Origin: Shimia sp040370365
GTDB taxonomy: Bacteria > Pseudomonadota > Alphaproteobacteria > Rhodobacterales > Rhodobacteraceae
Assembly (NCBI RefSeq): GCF_040370365.1
Contig: NZ_BAABWQ010000001.1
Span: 1,116,001 to 1,180,000, forward strand
DNA: 64,000 nt
Reading direction: 5' to 3'
The translations under genes and the position numbers were made by a program. The notes beneath the pieces are model-generated. The model searched no databases, was not told where the DNA came from, and saw only the letters and a program-made list of their open reading frames with translations. Shown here piece after piece: positions 27,452-36,040 of the stretch (its first letter is position 1; the number at the start of each line of letters is the position of its first letter).

Positions 27452-27471
27452 GTTTGGGAAACCTCCCAAAC
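27452..27471 (-). promoter_or_regulatory. Perfect hairpin in the leader of the HAD-MoxR operon
   Basis: 8-bp perfect inverted repeat GTTTGGGA-AACC-TCCCAAAC, 17 bases upstream of the HAD start and just behind the sulfatase terminator. No T tract follows. It could be an operator or an RNA structure near the ribosome site. Confidence 0.4.
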
Positions 27472-27472
27472 C

Positions 27473-27508
27473 GAAAAACGGCCCCCCGGCAGACATCCAC
27501 CGGGAGGC
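27473..27508 (-). terminator. Terminator after the arylsulfatase gene
   Basis: On the minus strand GCCTCCCGG (27500-27508) pairs with CCGGGGGGC (27481-27489) across a 10-base loop, with one T-G pair, and is followed by CGTTTTT. It lies 19 bases after the sulfatase stop. Confidence 0.8.
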
Positions 27509-27527
27509 TAAAGCGCTTATATGCGAG

Positions 27528-29102
27528 TTATTTCGAGCCGATTTGGCTGAAGATTTTGTCCTTCGCGTCGCCAATGGTGAAGCTACCTGGCTTCTGGCGT
27601 GGCGGGAACTCTTCAAACGTGGCAAGGAAATCAGACACATATGCGGCCGCTGGCAGCAACAGATACACGCGGTCCAAGTACCAATCCCAATATGTATTGG
27701 AGGTGATGTTGGAACGCTCATATGGGTCGCGACGCAGGTTGAACAACAGCGGAATACGCAGCTCTGTCCAAGGCTCAGCCCATGCCCGCAGGGTCTGTGG
27801 ATAGCGGTGCTCAAGGAAGATTGCTTTCCAATCGTCATACCGCAGCGCCGTCAGATCACCATCATCAGAGAAGTAGAAGATCTCGTGACGTGGACCGGAG
27901 TCTTCTTCGCCTGTCAGGTAAGGCAAGAAGTTGTAGCCATCCAAGTGCACTTTGTACTCACGACCGATGGCCTGAACGCCACCTTCTTTGAGCTCTTCTT
28001 TGATGTTCGGATTGCCAGCAACCGCCACATATGTCGGCAGCCAATCCATGTGATGCATGATTTCGTTGCTGACAGAACCGGCTTCGATTTGACCGGGCCA
28101 ACGCACCATGGACGGCACACGCCAGCCACCTTCCCAGTTGGTGTTCTTTTCCCCACGGAACGGAGTCATCGCTGCATCAGGCCAGCTGTTCATGTGCGGA
28201 CCGTTGTCTGTGGAGTAATGCACGATGGTGTTGTCGGCGATGCCCAACTCGTCGAGCACATCCAACAGCTGACCAACATGAATGTCATGCTCAATCATAC
28301 CAGCGGTGTATTCGTCTACGTGTTTGCCGGCGATCTCATCCGCCTTCGCACGCATCTCATCTTTCACATGTGTGCGGAAGTGCATCCGCGTGCCGCTCCA
28401 CCAAACGTAAAATGGCTGCCCTTGATCATTGGAACGTTTGATGAAATCGATGGCTGCTGCGACGGTTTCTTCGTCAACAGTTTCCATGCGCTTCTTCGTC
28501 AAAGGACCAGTGTCTTCAATGGTACCATCGGCAGAGGACTTGATCACACCGCGCGGACCAAACCGCTCCCGGAACGCCGGATCGGTTGGATAGTCTTCGT
28601 TTTCTGGCTCTTCTTCTGCATTGAGGTGATACAGATTGCCAAAGAACTCATCAAACCCATGGTTGGTTGGCAGCATTTCATCGCGGTCACCAAGGTGGTT
28701 CTTACCGAACTGCCCCGTGACGTAGCCCTCAGCCTTCAGAAGACCAGCAATTGTCGGATCTTCGACCTGCATACCTTCTTGGGCACCCGGCATGCCAACT
28801 TTGGACAATCCTGTTCGAAAAACCGATTGCCCCATGATGTAGCTTGAACGACCGGCAGTACAGGATTGCTCACCATAGTAGTCGGTGAAAATCATACCCT
28901 CGTTGGCGACCCGGTCGATGTTGGGAGTGCGGTATCCCATCAGCCCCATGGTGTAGGCTGAAATGTTAGATTGCCCAACATCATCACCCCAAATGACGAG
29001 GATGTTAGGTTTGTCTTGTGCGAGTAGCCCGGAGGCCATCGTGGTCAAGACTACGGCCGCCGCCGAAAATGTCCTGACTGTCTTGAGAGGCGTGAAAACC
29101 AT
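27528..29102 (-). CDS. Periplasmic arylsulfatase
   Basis: 524 residues with a Sec signal (about 1-28, ASGLLAQ). The sulfatase N-terminal signature has WGDDVGQSN (metal-binding Asp pair at about 40-41) and C81-T-A-G-R85, the C-x-A/P-x-R site whose Cys is converted to formylglycine by a maturation enzyme. Later elements include HDIHVGQLLDVLDELG and YSTDNGPH (metal site). It hydrolyses sulfate esters, often of algal polysaccharides or phenols, supplying sulfate or freeing sugars. No formylglycine-generating enzyme is encoded nearby. It is a single-gene unit with its own terminator and a palindrome in its promoter region. Confidence 0.9.
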   Translation of the reverse strand: MVFTPLKTVRTFSAAAVVLTTMASGLLAQDKPNILVIWGDDVGQSNISAYTMGLMGYRTPNIDRVANEGMIFTDYYGEQSCTAGRSSYIMGQSVFRTGLSKVGMPGAQEGMQVEDPTIAGLLKAEGYVTGQFGKNHLGDRDEMLPTNHGFDEFFGNLYHLNAEEEPENEDYPTDPAFRERFGPRGVIKSSADGTIEDTGPLTKKRMETVDEETVAAAIDFIKRSNDQGQPFYVWWSGTRMHFRTHVKDEMRAKADEIAGKHVDEYTAGMIEHDIHVGQLLDVLDELGIADNTIVHYSTDNGPHMNSWPDAAMTPFRGEKNTNWEGGWRVPSMVRWPGQIEAGSVSNEIMHHMDWLPTYVAVAGNPNIKEELKEGGVQAIGREYKVHLDGYNFLPYLTGEEDSGPRHEIFYFSDDGDLTALRYDDWKAIFLEHRYPQTLRAWAEPWTELRIPLLFNLRRDPYERSNITSNTYWDWYLDRVYLLLPAAAYVSDFLATFEEFPPRQKPGSFTIGDAKDKIFSQIGSK

Positions 29103-29179
29103 TGCGTCAAACTCCCTGATAAAAATGCCTCTATTTCAATCAGCGTGTTAAAATTTACAGATCGAAAAAAAGTTGAGGC

Positions 29180-29194
29180 AACGCTTATAGCGTT
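29180..29194. promoter_or_regulatory. Palindrome upstream of the arylsulfatase gene
   Basis: AACGCT-TAT-AGCGTT, a perfect 6-3-6 inverted repeat 78 bases before the sulfatase start, in an AT-rich region containing a run of A. The size suits a LacI- or similar-family operator. No regulator gene is adjacent, so assignment is open. Confidence 0.35.
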
Positions 29195-29287
29195 TAACGA
29201 CATGCCCCACTCTGTCAAACAAAATGACGAGAAACCTACGCCGAATACGCTAAGTATCGGGAAAACCATACCAAAGTCGCAGACCCA

Positions 29288-30076
29288 TCACCCAATGCGC
29301 AAAGCCTCAAATTTCTGATCTAACCTTTTGGCCTCGTCATCCAGACCATAGGGAGCGTTGATCACAAACATGCCAGACCCAACCATCCGGTGTCCTTGGC
29401 GCGCCGGGGGAAATCTAACTTCATGGTGCAATGTCTTGGGGAAGTTTTTGCCTTTAAGCGCAATGACCATGTCGTCCTGCGGTCCATCAACCAAAATCGG
29501 ATACCAAAGCGCAATGACGCCCACGTTCCACTTTCGATGGACGTCAGCAATCCAATTAGGCAAATTTTTGTAGTCCGACTTGATCTCGTAACTAGGATCA
29601 ATCAGCAAGATGCCGCGCTTTGGTGTGGGTGGGCAAATCCCCATCACGGTCTCAAATCCATCGCGCACATGTACCTTTGCGCCGCTGCCCTGCATGGCGT
29701 TTTTCAAGGCGGATGATTCCTGCGGATGCAACTCACACAACTGCAGGCTGTCCTCCGGGCGCGTCAAGGCCGCCGCCAAAGCTGGAGACCCAGGATAAGC
29801 GGCAGCACCGTGTACCGCGCGCACCCCTGCCAAAGCCCTCATGTATGGATGCTCTTTGGCAAACCAGTCCTCAGCACGGCCGATCCCGGCCGCAGCCTCT
29901 TGGGTTTTTAAGGCCGCTGCATCATTCAATTGATACACGCCGCGCCCGGCATGAGTCTCCAAGTAGCTTAAAGGTTTGGGTTTTTTTCCCATATAGTCCA
30001 ACATCACCGCCAAAAGCGCGTGTTTCTGAACATCGGCCAAATTGCCGGCGTGGTAGATATGTTGATAAGACAGCAT
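29288..30076 (-). CDS. rlmJ: 23S rRNA (adenine-2030-N6)-methyltransferase
   Basis: 262 residues. The opening MLSYQHIYHAGNLADVQKHA is highly characteristic of RlmJ, which methylates A2030 of 23S rRNA using S-adenosylmethionine. The catalytic motif, usually DPPY, reads DPSYE in LLIDPSYEIKSDY; I believe this variant also occurs in relatives. THAGRGVYQL forms part of the cofactor pocket and GSGMFVINAPYGLD is the conserved end. It stands alone on the minus strand, divergent from mreB. Confidence 0.93.
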   Translation of the reverse strand: MLSYQHIYHAGNLADVQKHALLAVMLDYMGKKPKPLSYLETHAGRGVYQLNDAAALKTQEAAAGIGRAEDWFAKEHPYMRALAGVRAVHGAAAYPGSPALAAALTRPEDSLQLCELHPQESSALKNAMQGSGAKVHVRDGFETVMGICPPTPKRGILLIDPSYEIKSDYKNLPNWIADVHRKWNVGVIALWYPILVDGPQDDMVIALKGKNFPKTLHHEVRFPPARQGHRMVGSGMFVINAPYGLDDEAKRLDQKFEALRIG

Positions 30077-30275
30077 GTCGCCTTCCTACCCGAGCGCGCA
30101 AGCAATGCCCAGACAACGTTCGGCTCCAAGGTCGCCGGATTTTCAAGCATTTGTCTGCAATGGGCGTGTCATCGACCTTTTTTCCTGCATATGAATACCA
30201 TATATCGAGGCGGAATGTCGCCTTTCGACCACAGCGGGTCTTTCACAACAGGCTTTGTCTTCCTATAAGAAGGTC

Positions 30276-30300
30276 GCCCGCGCTCGACAGAGTCGCGGGC
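30276..30300 (+). terminator. Hairpin 28 bases before mreB
   Basis: GCCCGCG (30276-30282) pairs with CGCGGGC (30294-30300) across an 11-base loop that can pair further (CTC/GAG). TTTGGGAATTT follows. It may terminate upstream transcription or lie in the mreB leader; the sequence alone does not decide. Confidence 0.4.
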
Positions 30301-30328
30301 TTTGGGAATTTCTGGGGAACGATATCAT

Positions 30329-31369
30329 ATGCTGGGAAATTTGGCTGGCCTGTTTACATCTGACATGGCCATCGACCTTGGGACCGCGAACACGCTGGTC
30401 TACGTAAAAGGTAAAGGTGTTATTCTCAGCGAACCATCTGTGGTGGCCTATCATGTCAAAGATGGCGTGAAAAAAGTGCTCGCAGTTGGGGAAGATGCGA
30501 AGCTTATGCTGGGGCGTACGCCTGGCAGCATTGAGGCAATCCGGCCGATGCGTGACGGTGTGATTGCTGACTTTGACACCGCCGAAGAGATGATCAAACA
30601 TTTCATTCGCAAAGTGCACAAGCGGTCCACGTTCTCCAAGCCAAAGATCATCGTCTGCGTGCCACACGGCGCGACACCGGTGGAAAAACGCGCGATCCGA
30701 CAATCGGTTCTCTCTGCTGGTGCACGTCGCGCCGGTTTGATTGCTGAACCTATTGCCGCGGCCATTGGCGCTGGGATGCCAATCACTGACCCAACTGGCA
30801 ACATGGTTGTGGACATTGGCGGCGGCACCACTGAGGTCGCGGTTCTCTCGTTGGGCGACATTGTCTATGCGCGCTCTGTGCGTGTCGGTGGTGACCGTAT
30901 GGACGAAGCCATCATCAACTATTTGCGCCGCCAGCAAAACTTGCTGGTTGGTGAGGCCACAGCCGAGCGCATCAAAACCTCTATCGGCACGGCGCGCATG
31001 CCCGACGATGGCCGCGGTGCATCCATGCAAATTCGTGGTCGTGATCTGCTGAACGGCGTCCCAAAGGAAACTGAGATTTCCCAAGCACAAGTTGCGGAAG
31101 CGTTGGCCGAACCGGTGCAGCAGATCTGCGAAGCTGTGATGACCGCTTTGGAAGCCACCCCCCCAGACTTGGCCGCAGACATCGTGGACCGTGGCGTGAT
31201 GCTTACCGGTGGTGGCGCGCTCCTCGGCGACCTTGATTTGGCTTTGCGCGAACAGACCGGCCTTGCCGTATCTATCGCCGATGAAAGCCTGAACTGCGTG
31301 GCGATGGGCACGGGCAAGGCGCTTGAGTATGAAAAACAACTCCGCCACGCGATCGACTACGACAGCTAA
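30329..31369 (+). CDS. mreB: Rod shape-determining protein MreB
   Basis: 346 residues of bacterial actin. Phosphate loop 1 MAIDLGTANTLVYVKGKG (about 12-29), phosphate loop 2 VVDIGGGTTEVAVLSLG (about 155-172), and the adenosine motif LTGGGALLGDLD (about 293-304). The amphipathic N-terminal helix is MLGNLAGLF. MreB filaments under the inner membrane guide cell wall elongation with MreC, MreD, RodA and PBP2. ATG 30329 is preferred to the in-frame start at 30302 because it gives the conserved N-terminus and has GGGGAA upstream. It leads a five-gene elongation operon. Confidence 0.96.
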   Translation: MLGNLAGLFTSDMAIDLGTANTLVYVKGKGVILSEPSVVAYHVKDGVKKVLAVGEDAKLMLGRTPGSIEAIRPMRDGVIADFDTAEEMIKHFIRKVHKRSTFSKPKIIVCVPHGATPVEKRAIRQSVLSAGARRAGLIAEPIAAAIGAGMPITDPTGNMVVDIGGGTTEVAVLSLGDIVYARSVRVGGDRMDEAIINYLRRQQNLLVGEATAERIKTSIGTARMPDDGRGASMQIRGRDLLNGVPKETEISQAQVAEALAEPVQQICEAVMTALEATPPDLAADIVDRGVMLTGGGALLGDLDLALREQTGLAVSIADESLNCVAMGTGKALEYEKQLRHAIDYDS

Positions 31370-31451
31370 AACCACCCCCGCGCATCGCCAGTTTGGAAAC
31401 AGACTGCTGGCGGTGTAAACTGGGCCAAATCACGTCAGATCCGGAGGCACT

Positions 31452-32345
31452 TTGGCCAGAGACCGAAATCAGGGCGATGAATTCTCTGCCCCGCTTCGGC
31501 GGCTGTTTCTCGGCGTCTTGCTTCTTGTACTCCTCGGCGTTTTCCTCGTCTGGCGCATCGACAGTCCGCGTGTCGAGCGCTTCCGAGCCCAGATCACCGA
31601 CGCTGTGGTGCCAAACTTTGATTGGGCCATGGCGCCTGTCACCGGCGCAGTGAACCTCCTGCGTGACTTCCAAAGCTATCAACGCATCGTGGATCAAAAC
31701 CGCGAATTGCGTCGCGAATTGCAACAAATGAAAGCTTGGAAAGAGGCCGCCAGCCAGCTCGGTGAAGAAAACGCCCGCTTGCTTGATCTTAACAATGTGC
31801 GTCTGGACCCACAGCTGACCTATGTTACAGGCGTGGTTCTGGCTGACAGTGGCTCCCCTTTTCGGCAATCGGTTCTGCTGAATATTGGCGCGCGCGATGG
31901 CATCATCGATGGCTGGGCCGCAATGGACGGTATCGGCCTTGTTGGGCGCATTTCAGGGGTCGGGAAATCCTCCTCTCGCGTGATGTTGCTCACAGACAGC
32001 TCCAGCCGCATCCCTGCACGCATTCAGGGGTCAGGCCAAACCGCCCTTATCGTGGGGGACAACACCGTTGCTCCACATGTGGATTTTGTCGAAACCCCGG
32101 ATCTTGTGCGCCCCGGGGATCGCGTGGTCACCTCTGGTGATGGCGGTGTGTTTCCCGGCGGCCTTCTGATAGGGCAAGTCGCCACAGACCCGGCTGGCCG
32201 CCTGCGGGTGCGACTGGCTGCCGATTATGAGCGCCTAGAGTTCCTACGCGTGCTGCGTCACCACGGACAGGAAAGCCTTGAAAGCCCCGGTTCTTTGGTG
32301 GCCCCTCTCAGCCCTGACAGCTTTGTGGACAACGGCGATGGCTGA
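31452..32345 (+). CDS. mreC: Rod shape-determining protein MreC
   Basis: 297 residues. Basic N-terminus, one membrane helix at about 18-37 (RLFLGVLLLVLLGVFLVW), a periplasmic coiled coil (about 75-110: ELRRELQQMKAWKEAASQLGEENARL) and the beta domain (VLADSGSPFRQSVLLNIGARDG, DSSSRIPARIQGSGQTALI). MreC connects MreB to PBP2 in the elongation complex. The start is TTG at 31452 with CGGAGG four bases upstream; no ATG fits. The C-terminus past about 275 is poorly conserved. It overlaps mreD. Confidence 0.9.
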   Translation: MARDRNQGDEFSAPLRRLFLGVLLLVLLGVFLVWRIDSPRVERFRAQITDAVVPNFDWAMAPVTGAVNLLRDFQSYQRIVDQNRELRRELQQMKAWKEAASQLGEENARLLDLNNVRLDPQLTYVTGVVLADSGSPFRQSVLLNIGARDGIIDGWAAMDGIGLVGRISGVGKSSSRVMLLTDSSSRIPARIQGSGQTALIVGDNTVAPHVDFVETPDLVRPGDRVVTSGDGGVFPGGLLIGQVATDPAGRLRVRLAADYERLEFLRVLRHHGQESLESPGSLVAPLSPDSFVDNGDG

Positions 32346-32871
32346 AGCGGCGCTGTCCAACAAATGGCTGATGCGCGTCGTGTTTGCAGTGCTGTGTCTG
32401 ATTTTGATATTCTCACAGCTCTTGCCGCTGGAAACCACACCTCGGCGCTGGGCGGGACCAGACTTTATGGTGGTGCTGGCCTTGGCTTGGGCGGTGCGCC
32501 AACCAGATTATACCCCCGCTTTGCTTGTGGCAGCGATGTTCTTGTTGGCAGACTTTCTTTTGCAGCGGCCACCGGGATTGGGCGCGGCCATCATGGTCGC
32601 AGCCTGCGAAGCCCAACATCGTCGCTCTTATCGCCTGCGCGACGCCACTTTTGCTTCAGAATGGTTCAACGCAACTGTGGTGCTGGTATTGATCACACTC
32701 GGATACCGGCTGGTCGCCGCAATTTTTCTGTTGCCCTTGCCATCTTTGGGGCTGATGCTGATGCAGATGATGATGAATGTGGCACTTTATCCCGCAGTTG
32801 TGTTTCTCTCACATGTGCTGTTTGGCATCCGCCGTGCGACAGTGCATGAAGCCACCATGGGGGCAAACTGA
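32338..32871 (+). CDS. mreD: Rod shape-determining protein MreD
   Basis: 177 residues and five or six membrane segments, the normal MreD form, opening MAEAALSNKWLMRVVFAVLC. It is an inner-membrane partner of MreC. The ATG at 32338 overlaps the mreC TGA by eight bases, and the stop overlaps the mrdA start by one base, so the operon is translationally coupled. The longer in-frame ATG at 32278 lies inside mreC and is rejected. Confidence 0.88.
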   Translation: MAEAALSNKWLMRVVFAVLCLILIFSQLLPLETTPRRWAGPDFMVVLALAWAVRQPDYTPALLVAAMFLLADFLLQRPPGLGAAIMVAACEAQHRRSYRLRDATFASEWFNATVVLVLITLGYRLVAAIFLLPLPSLGLMLMQMMMNVALYPAVVFLSHVLFGIRRATVHEATMGAN

Positions 32872-34811
32872 TGCGCAAGACCCCGACCGAAATGGCCGAA
32901 GTCCACAATCGTCTGTCGCGACGATCACTCCTGCTCGGCGGCACCATGCTGACCTTTATGGCGGGCCTCGGCTTTCGCATGCGCCATTTGCAGTTGGATC
33001 AAGCGGACCAATATCGCTTACTGGCAGAAGAAAATCGCATCAACATTCGCCTGATCCCCCCCGCGCGCGGTGAAGTGTTTGACCGCAATGGCGTGGTTTT
33101 GGCGCGAAACGAGCCTTCTTATCGCGTCACGCTGGTGCCAGAGGACGCAGGCGATGTTGACAAGGTCATCGAAAAGTTGGCCACGCTGATTGAACTGGAC
33201 CCCAATGAATTGGACCGCGCGGTCACCGAAATGAAACGCTCGCCACCGTTTTTGCCGGTCACCATCGCAGATCGTATCAGCTGGGATGAATTGTCGCGCA
33301 TTGCGGTGAACACCCCGGCCCTGCCCGGCATCACACCAGAGGTGGGCCTGTCACGCTATTACCCGCTGCGTGGGGATCTCGCCCATGTTCTGGGCTACGT
33401 TGGCCCCGTGTCTGACTATGACCTGTCCAAGATCGACAACCCTGACCAATTGCTGCGGATTCCGCGATTTCAGATCGGCAAAGTGGGGCTTGAAGGCCGC
33501 ATGGAGGATGAACTGCGCGGGGTTGCGGGCACCAAACGCGTCGAAGTCAATGCCGTAGGCCGTGTCATGCGGGAACTGGATCGGCGTGAAGGCGAGCAAG
33601 GGGATGATGTCCAACTGACCATCGACCAGCAATTGCAATCCTACACACAAGCCCGCCTGAACAACGAAAGTGCGGCGGCCGTGGTGATGGATTGCCAAAC
33701 CGGTGATTTGCTGGCGATTGCGTCCGCCCCAAGCTTTGACCCAAACCTGTTTGTCGAGGGCATCTCGGTGGCGAAATACTCGGCACTGACCAACAATGAA
33801 TACCGCCCCTTGGCGGCCAAATCCGTGCAGGGCACCTACCCACCCGGCTCAACCTTCAAAATGATCACAGCCCTTGCCGCTCTGGAAGCAGGTGTTGTGG
33901 GATATGAAGACACGGTCTATTGCCCCGGTCACATGACAGTCTCAAACCGCCGGTTCCACTGCTGGAAACGTGGCGGGCACGGTCATATGAACCTCAGCCA
34001 AGCGCTGCGCGAAAGCTGCGATGTGTATTTCTACGATCTTGCCCTTCAGGTTGGCATCGACAAAATCTCAGAGGTCGCCGGAAAGCTGGGGCTGGGTCAT
34101 AAATTTGACCTCCCCTTATCCGGGGTGGCGCGCGGTCTGAACCCATCACGTGATTGGAAATCCACTGTACGCGGTGCAGATTGGGTGATTGGAGACACCG
34201 CCAATGCCTCAATTGGTCAGGGATTTGTGCTGGCCTCCCCTTTGCAACTGGCGGTGATGACCGCACGTTTGGCCTCTGGGCGCGCGCTCGAGCCTCGGCT
34301 GGTAAAATCCATAAACGGTGTTGATCAGGCCCCTCCTCCCGCCGAAGCGCTTGATTTGTCTACCACCCATTTGGGGGAAGTCCGGCGCGGGATGTACGCT
34401 GTGTCCAACCATCGACGCGGCACCGCCTATAGCAAACGGATCATCGAAGACCGCTTCCGGATGGCCGGGAAAACCGGCACATCACAGGTGCGCAACATCA
34501 CTGCCGCCGAACGTGCCCGCGGCGTGACCCGAAACGAAGACCTGCCATGGGAGCGCAGAGATCACGGCTTGTTTGTGAACTACGCCCCCTTTGACAATCC
34601 TAAAATTGCGGTTGCGGTGATCGTGGAACATGGCGGCGGCTCCAAAGCAGCCACCCCCATTGGCCGAGATATCACTCTGCAGGCTCTTTACGGTGGCACC
34701 CCGCCCCTGACAGCCTATCCCACAAAAGACCGCGACCAGATCAAGATCCAGCAGGACGAGCTAGAAAAACTCATACCAGGGCGTGAAATCACACGCCGCA
34801 ACCGGGCGTGA
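32871..34811 (+). CDS. mrdA: Penicillin-binding protein 2 (elongation transpeptidase)
   Basis: 646 residues. One membrane segment at about 19-35, the pedestal domain with PPARGEVFDRNGVVLARN (about 63-80), then the transpeptidase domain: catalytic S327-T-F-K330 in GTYPPGSTFK, SCD as the second motif (about 385) and KTG in MAGKTGTSQV (about 536). It cross-links peptidoglycan during cell elongation and is the target of amdinocillin. It follows mreD with a one-base overlap and precedes rodA by seven bases. The end EITRRNRA is basic. Confidence 0.95.
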   Translation: MRKTPTEMAEVHNRLSRRSLLLGGTMLTFMAGLGFRMRHLQLDQADQYRLLAEENRINIRLIPPARGEVFDRNGVVLARNEPSYRVTLVPEDAGDVDKVIEKLATLIELDPNELDRAVTEMKRSPPFLPVTIADRISWDELSRIAVNTPALPGITPEVGLSRYYPLRGDLAHVLGYVGPVSDYDLSKIDNPDQLLRIPRFQIGKVGLEGRMEDELRGVAGTKRVEVNAVGRVMRELDRREGEQGDDVQLTIDQQLQSYTQARLNNESAAAVVMDCQTGDLLAIASAPSFDPNLFVEGISVAKYSALTNNEYRPLAAKSVQGTYPPGSTFKMITALAALEAGVVGYEDTVYCPGHMTVSNRRFHCWKRGGHGHMNLSQALRESCDVYFYDLALQVGIDKISEVAGKLGLGHKFDLPLSGVARGLNPSRDWKSTVRGADWVIGDTANASIGQGFVLASPLQLAVMTARLASGRALEPRLVKSINGVDQAPPPAEALDLSTTHLGEVRRGMYAVSNHRRGTAYSKRIIEDRFRMAGKTGTSQVRNITAAERARGVTRNEDLPWERRDHGLFVNYAPFDNPKIAVAVIVEHGGGSKAATPIGRDITLQALYGGTPPLTAYPTKDRDQIKIQQDELEKLIPGREITRRNRA

Positions 34812-34818
34812 TACAGCC

Positions 34819-35958
34819 ATGAGTTATCTTGAATATAACGTCAAACATGTGCCCACCGGCCTGCGCAAAGTGTTCTATCTGAACTGGCCCATTCTGCTGT
34901 TGGTCTCTGCTGTGGCCGGTGTGGGCTTTCTGATGCTGTATTCGGTGGCGGGCGGATCGTTTTCACCCTGGGCTGAGCCACAGATGAAACGCTATGCACT
35001 TGGCCTGTTTGTCATGGTCTTTGTGGCCATGGTGCCGATCTGGTTCTGGCGATCGGTGTCTGGGTTTGCTTACCTCGTGAGCCTTCTGCTGTTGGTGCTG
35101 GTGGAGGTCATGGGCAGCATCGGTATGGGCGCACAACGCTGGATCGACCTTGGCTTCATGCGCTTGCAGCCCTCTGAGTTGATGAAAATCACCTTGGTGA
35201 TGTGCCTTGCAGCCTACTATGACTGGCTACCAACCCATAAAACCTCCAAGCCGCAATGGGTGCTGGTGCCTGTGTTGTTGATCTTGATCCCCACCGCCAT
35301 GGTCTTGCGACAACCGGATCTCGGCACGTCAATTCTGCTGCTGACGGGCGGCGCCATTGTGATGTTTCTGGCCGGGGTTCACTGGGGGTATTTTGCCGCT
35401 GTGATCAGCATGGTTGTGGGGCTTGTCGTCGCCGTGTTTCAATCGCGCGGCACCACATGGCAGCTTCTGAAAGACTATCAGTACCGCCGCATCGACACCT
35501 TCATTGATCCGTCCTCTGATCCGCTTGGCGCGGGCTATCACATCACCCAATCCAAAATTGCGCTGGGCTCTGGCGGCTGGACCGGACGTGGGTTCATGCA
35601 AGGCACACAAAGCCGGCTGAATTTTTTGCCCGAAAAACACACAGACTTCATCTTCACCACATTGGCCGAAGAGTTTGGCTATATTGGCGCGGTTTCGCTA
35701 CTGGCGCTTTATGCGCTGATTGTGGTGTTTTGTGTCGCCTCAGCAATGGCCAACCGGGACCGCTATTCGGCCCTGCTGACGCTGGGCATCGCCGGGGCGT
35801 TTTTCCTATTCTTTGCGGTGAATATGTCGATGGTCATGGGGTTGGCACCGGTGGTTGGCGTGCCTCTGCCTTTGGTCAGCTATGGAGGATCTGCGATGTT
35901 GGTTCTGATGGCCGGCTTTGGTTTGGTTCAAAGCGCACATGTGCATCGCCCGCGGTAA
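34819..35958 (+). CDS. mrdB: Rod shape-determining protein RodA (SEDS glycosyltransferase)
   Basis: 379 residues and about ten membrane segments. SEDS signatures are visible: GAQRWIDLGFMRLQPSELMK, RQPDLGTSILL and the late PLPLVSYGGSAMLVLMAGFG. RodA polymerises glycan strands from lipid II and works with PBP2. I chose ATG 34819 (MSYLEYNVKHVPTG) because it follows the mrdA stop by seven bases; the upstream in-frame ATG lies within mrdA. It is the last gene of the elongation operon. Confidence 0.94.
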   Translation: MSYLEYNVKHVPTGLRKVFYLNWPILLLVSAVAGVGFLMLYSVAGGSFSPWAEPQMKRYALGLFVMVFVAMVPIWFWRSVSGFAYLVSLLLLVLVEVMGSIGMGAQRWIDLGFMRLQPSELMKITLVMCLAAYYDWLPTHKTSKPQWVLVPVLLILIPTAMVLRQPDLGTSILLLTGGAIVMFLAGVHWGYFAAVISMVVGLVVAVFQSRGTTWQLLKDYQYRRIDTFIDPSSDPLGAGYHITQSKIALGSGGWTGRGFMQGTQSRLNFLPEKHTDFIFTTLAEEFGYIGAVSLLALYALIVVFCVASAMANRDRYSALLTLGIAGAFFLFFAVNMSMVMGLAPVVGVPLPLVSYGGSAMLVLMAGFGLVQSAHVHRPR

Positions 35959-36022
35959 AACATCCCGAGGGGCTCCCGCACAGCACAGACGCCCTGCCGG
36001 GCGCCAGAGCCATTTTGGGCGT

Positions 36023-36040
36023 GGCTCAGCAAGCTGAGCC
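36023..36040. terminator. Hairpin between convergent rodA and LysR genes
   Basis: GGCTCAGC-AA-GCTGAGCC, a perfect 8-bp inverted repeat whose right arm touches the stop codon of the LysR gene. No T run, so termination is likely but not certain. Confidence 0.4.

Noticed and set aside
27450..28847. 465-codon open frame on the plus strand
   Set aside because: It is antisense to the arylsulfatase and its terminator; the composition (Cys, His, Ile/Val-rich) and lack of a ribosome site mark it as a shadow.
30263..31375. 370-codon open frame on the minus strand
   Set aside because: It lies exactly opposite mreB, whose actin motifs are unmistakable; the minus frame is rich in His and Arg with no recognisable domain.
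36023..36040. REP-like repeat element
   Set aside because: The hairpin is single-copy as far as I can see in this window and sits at a convergent junction, so a terminator is the simpler reading.
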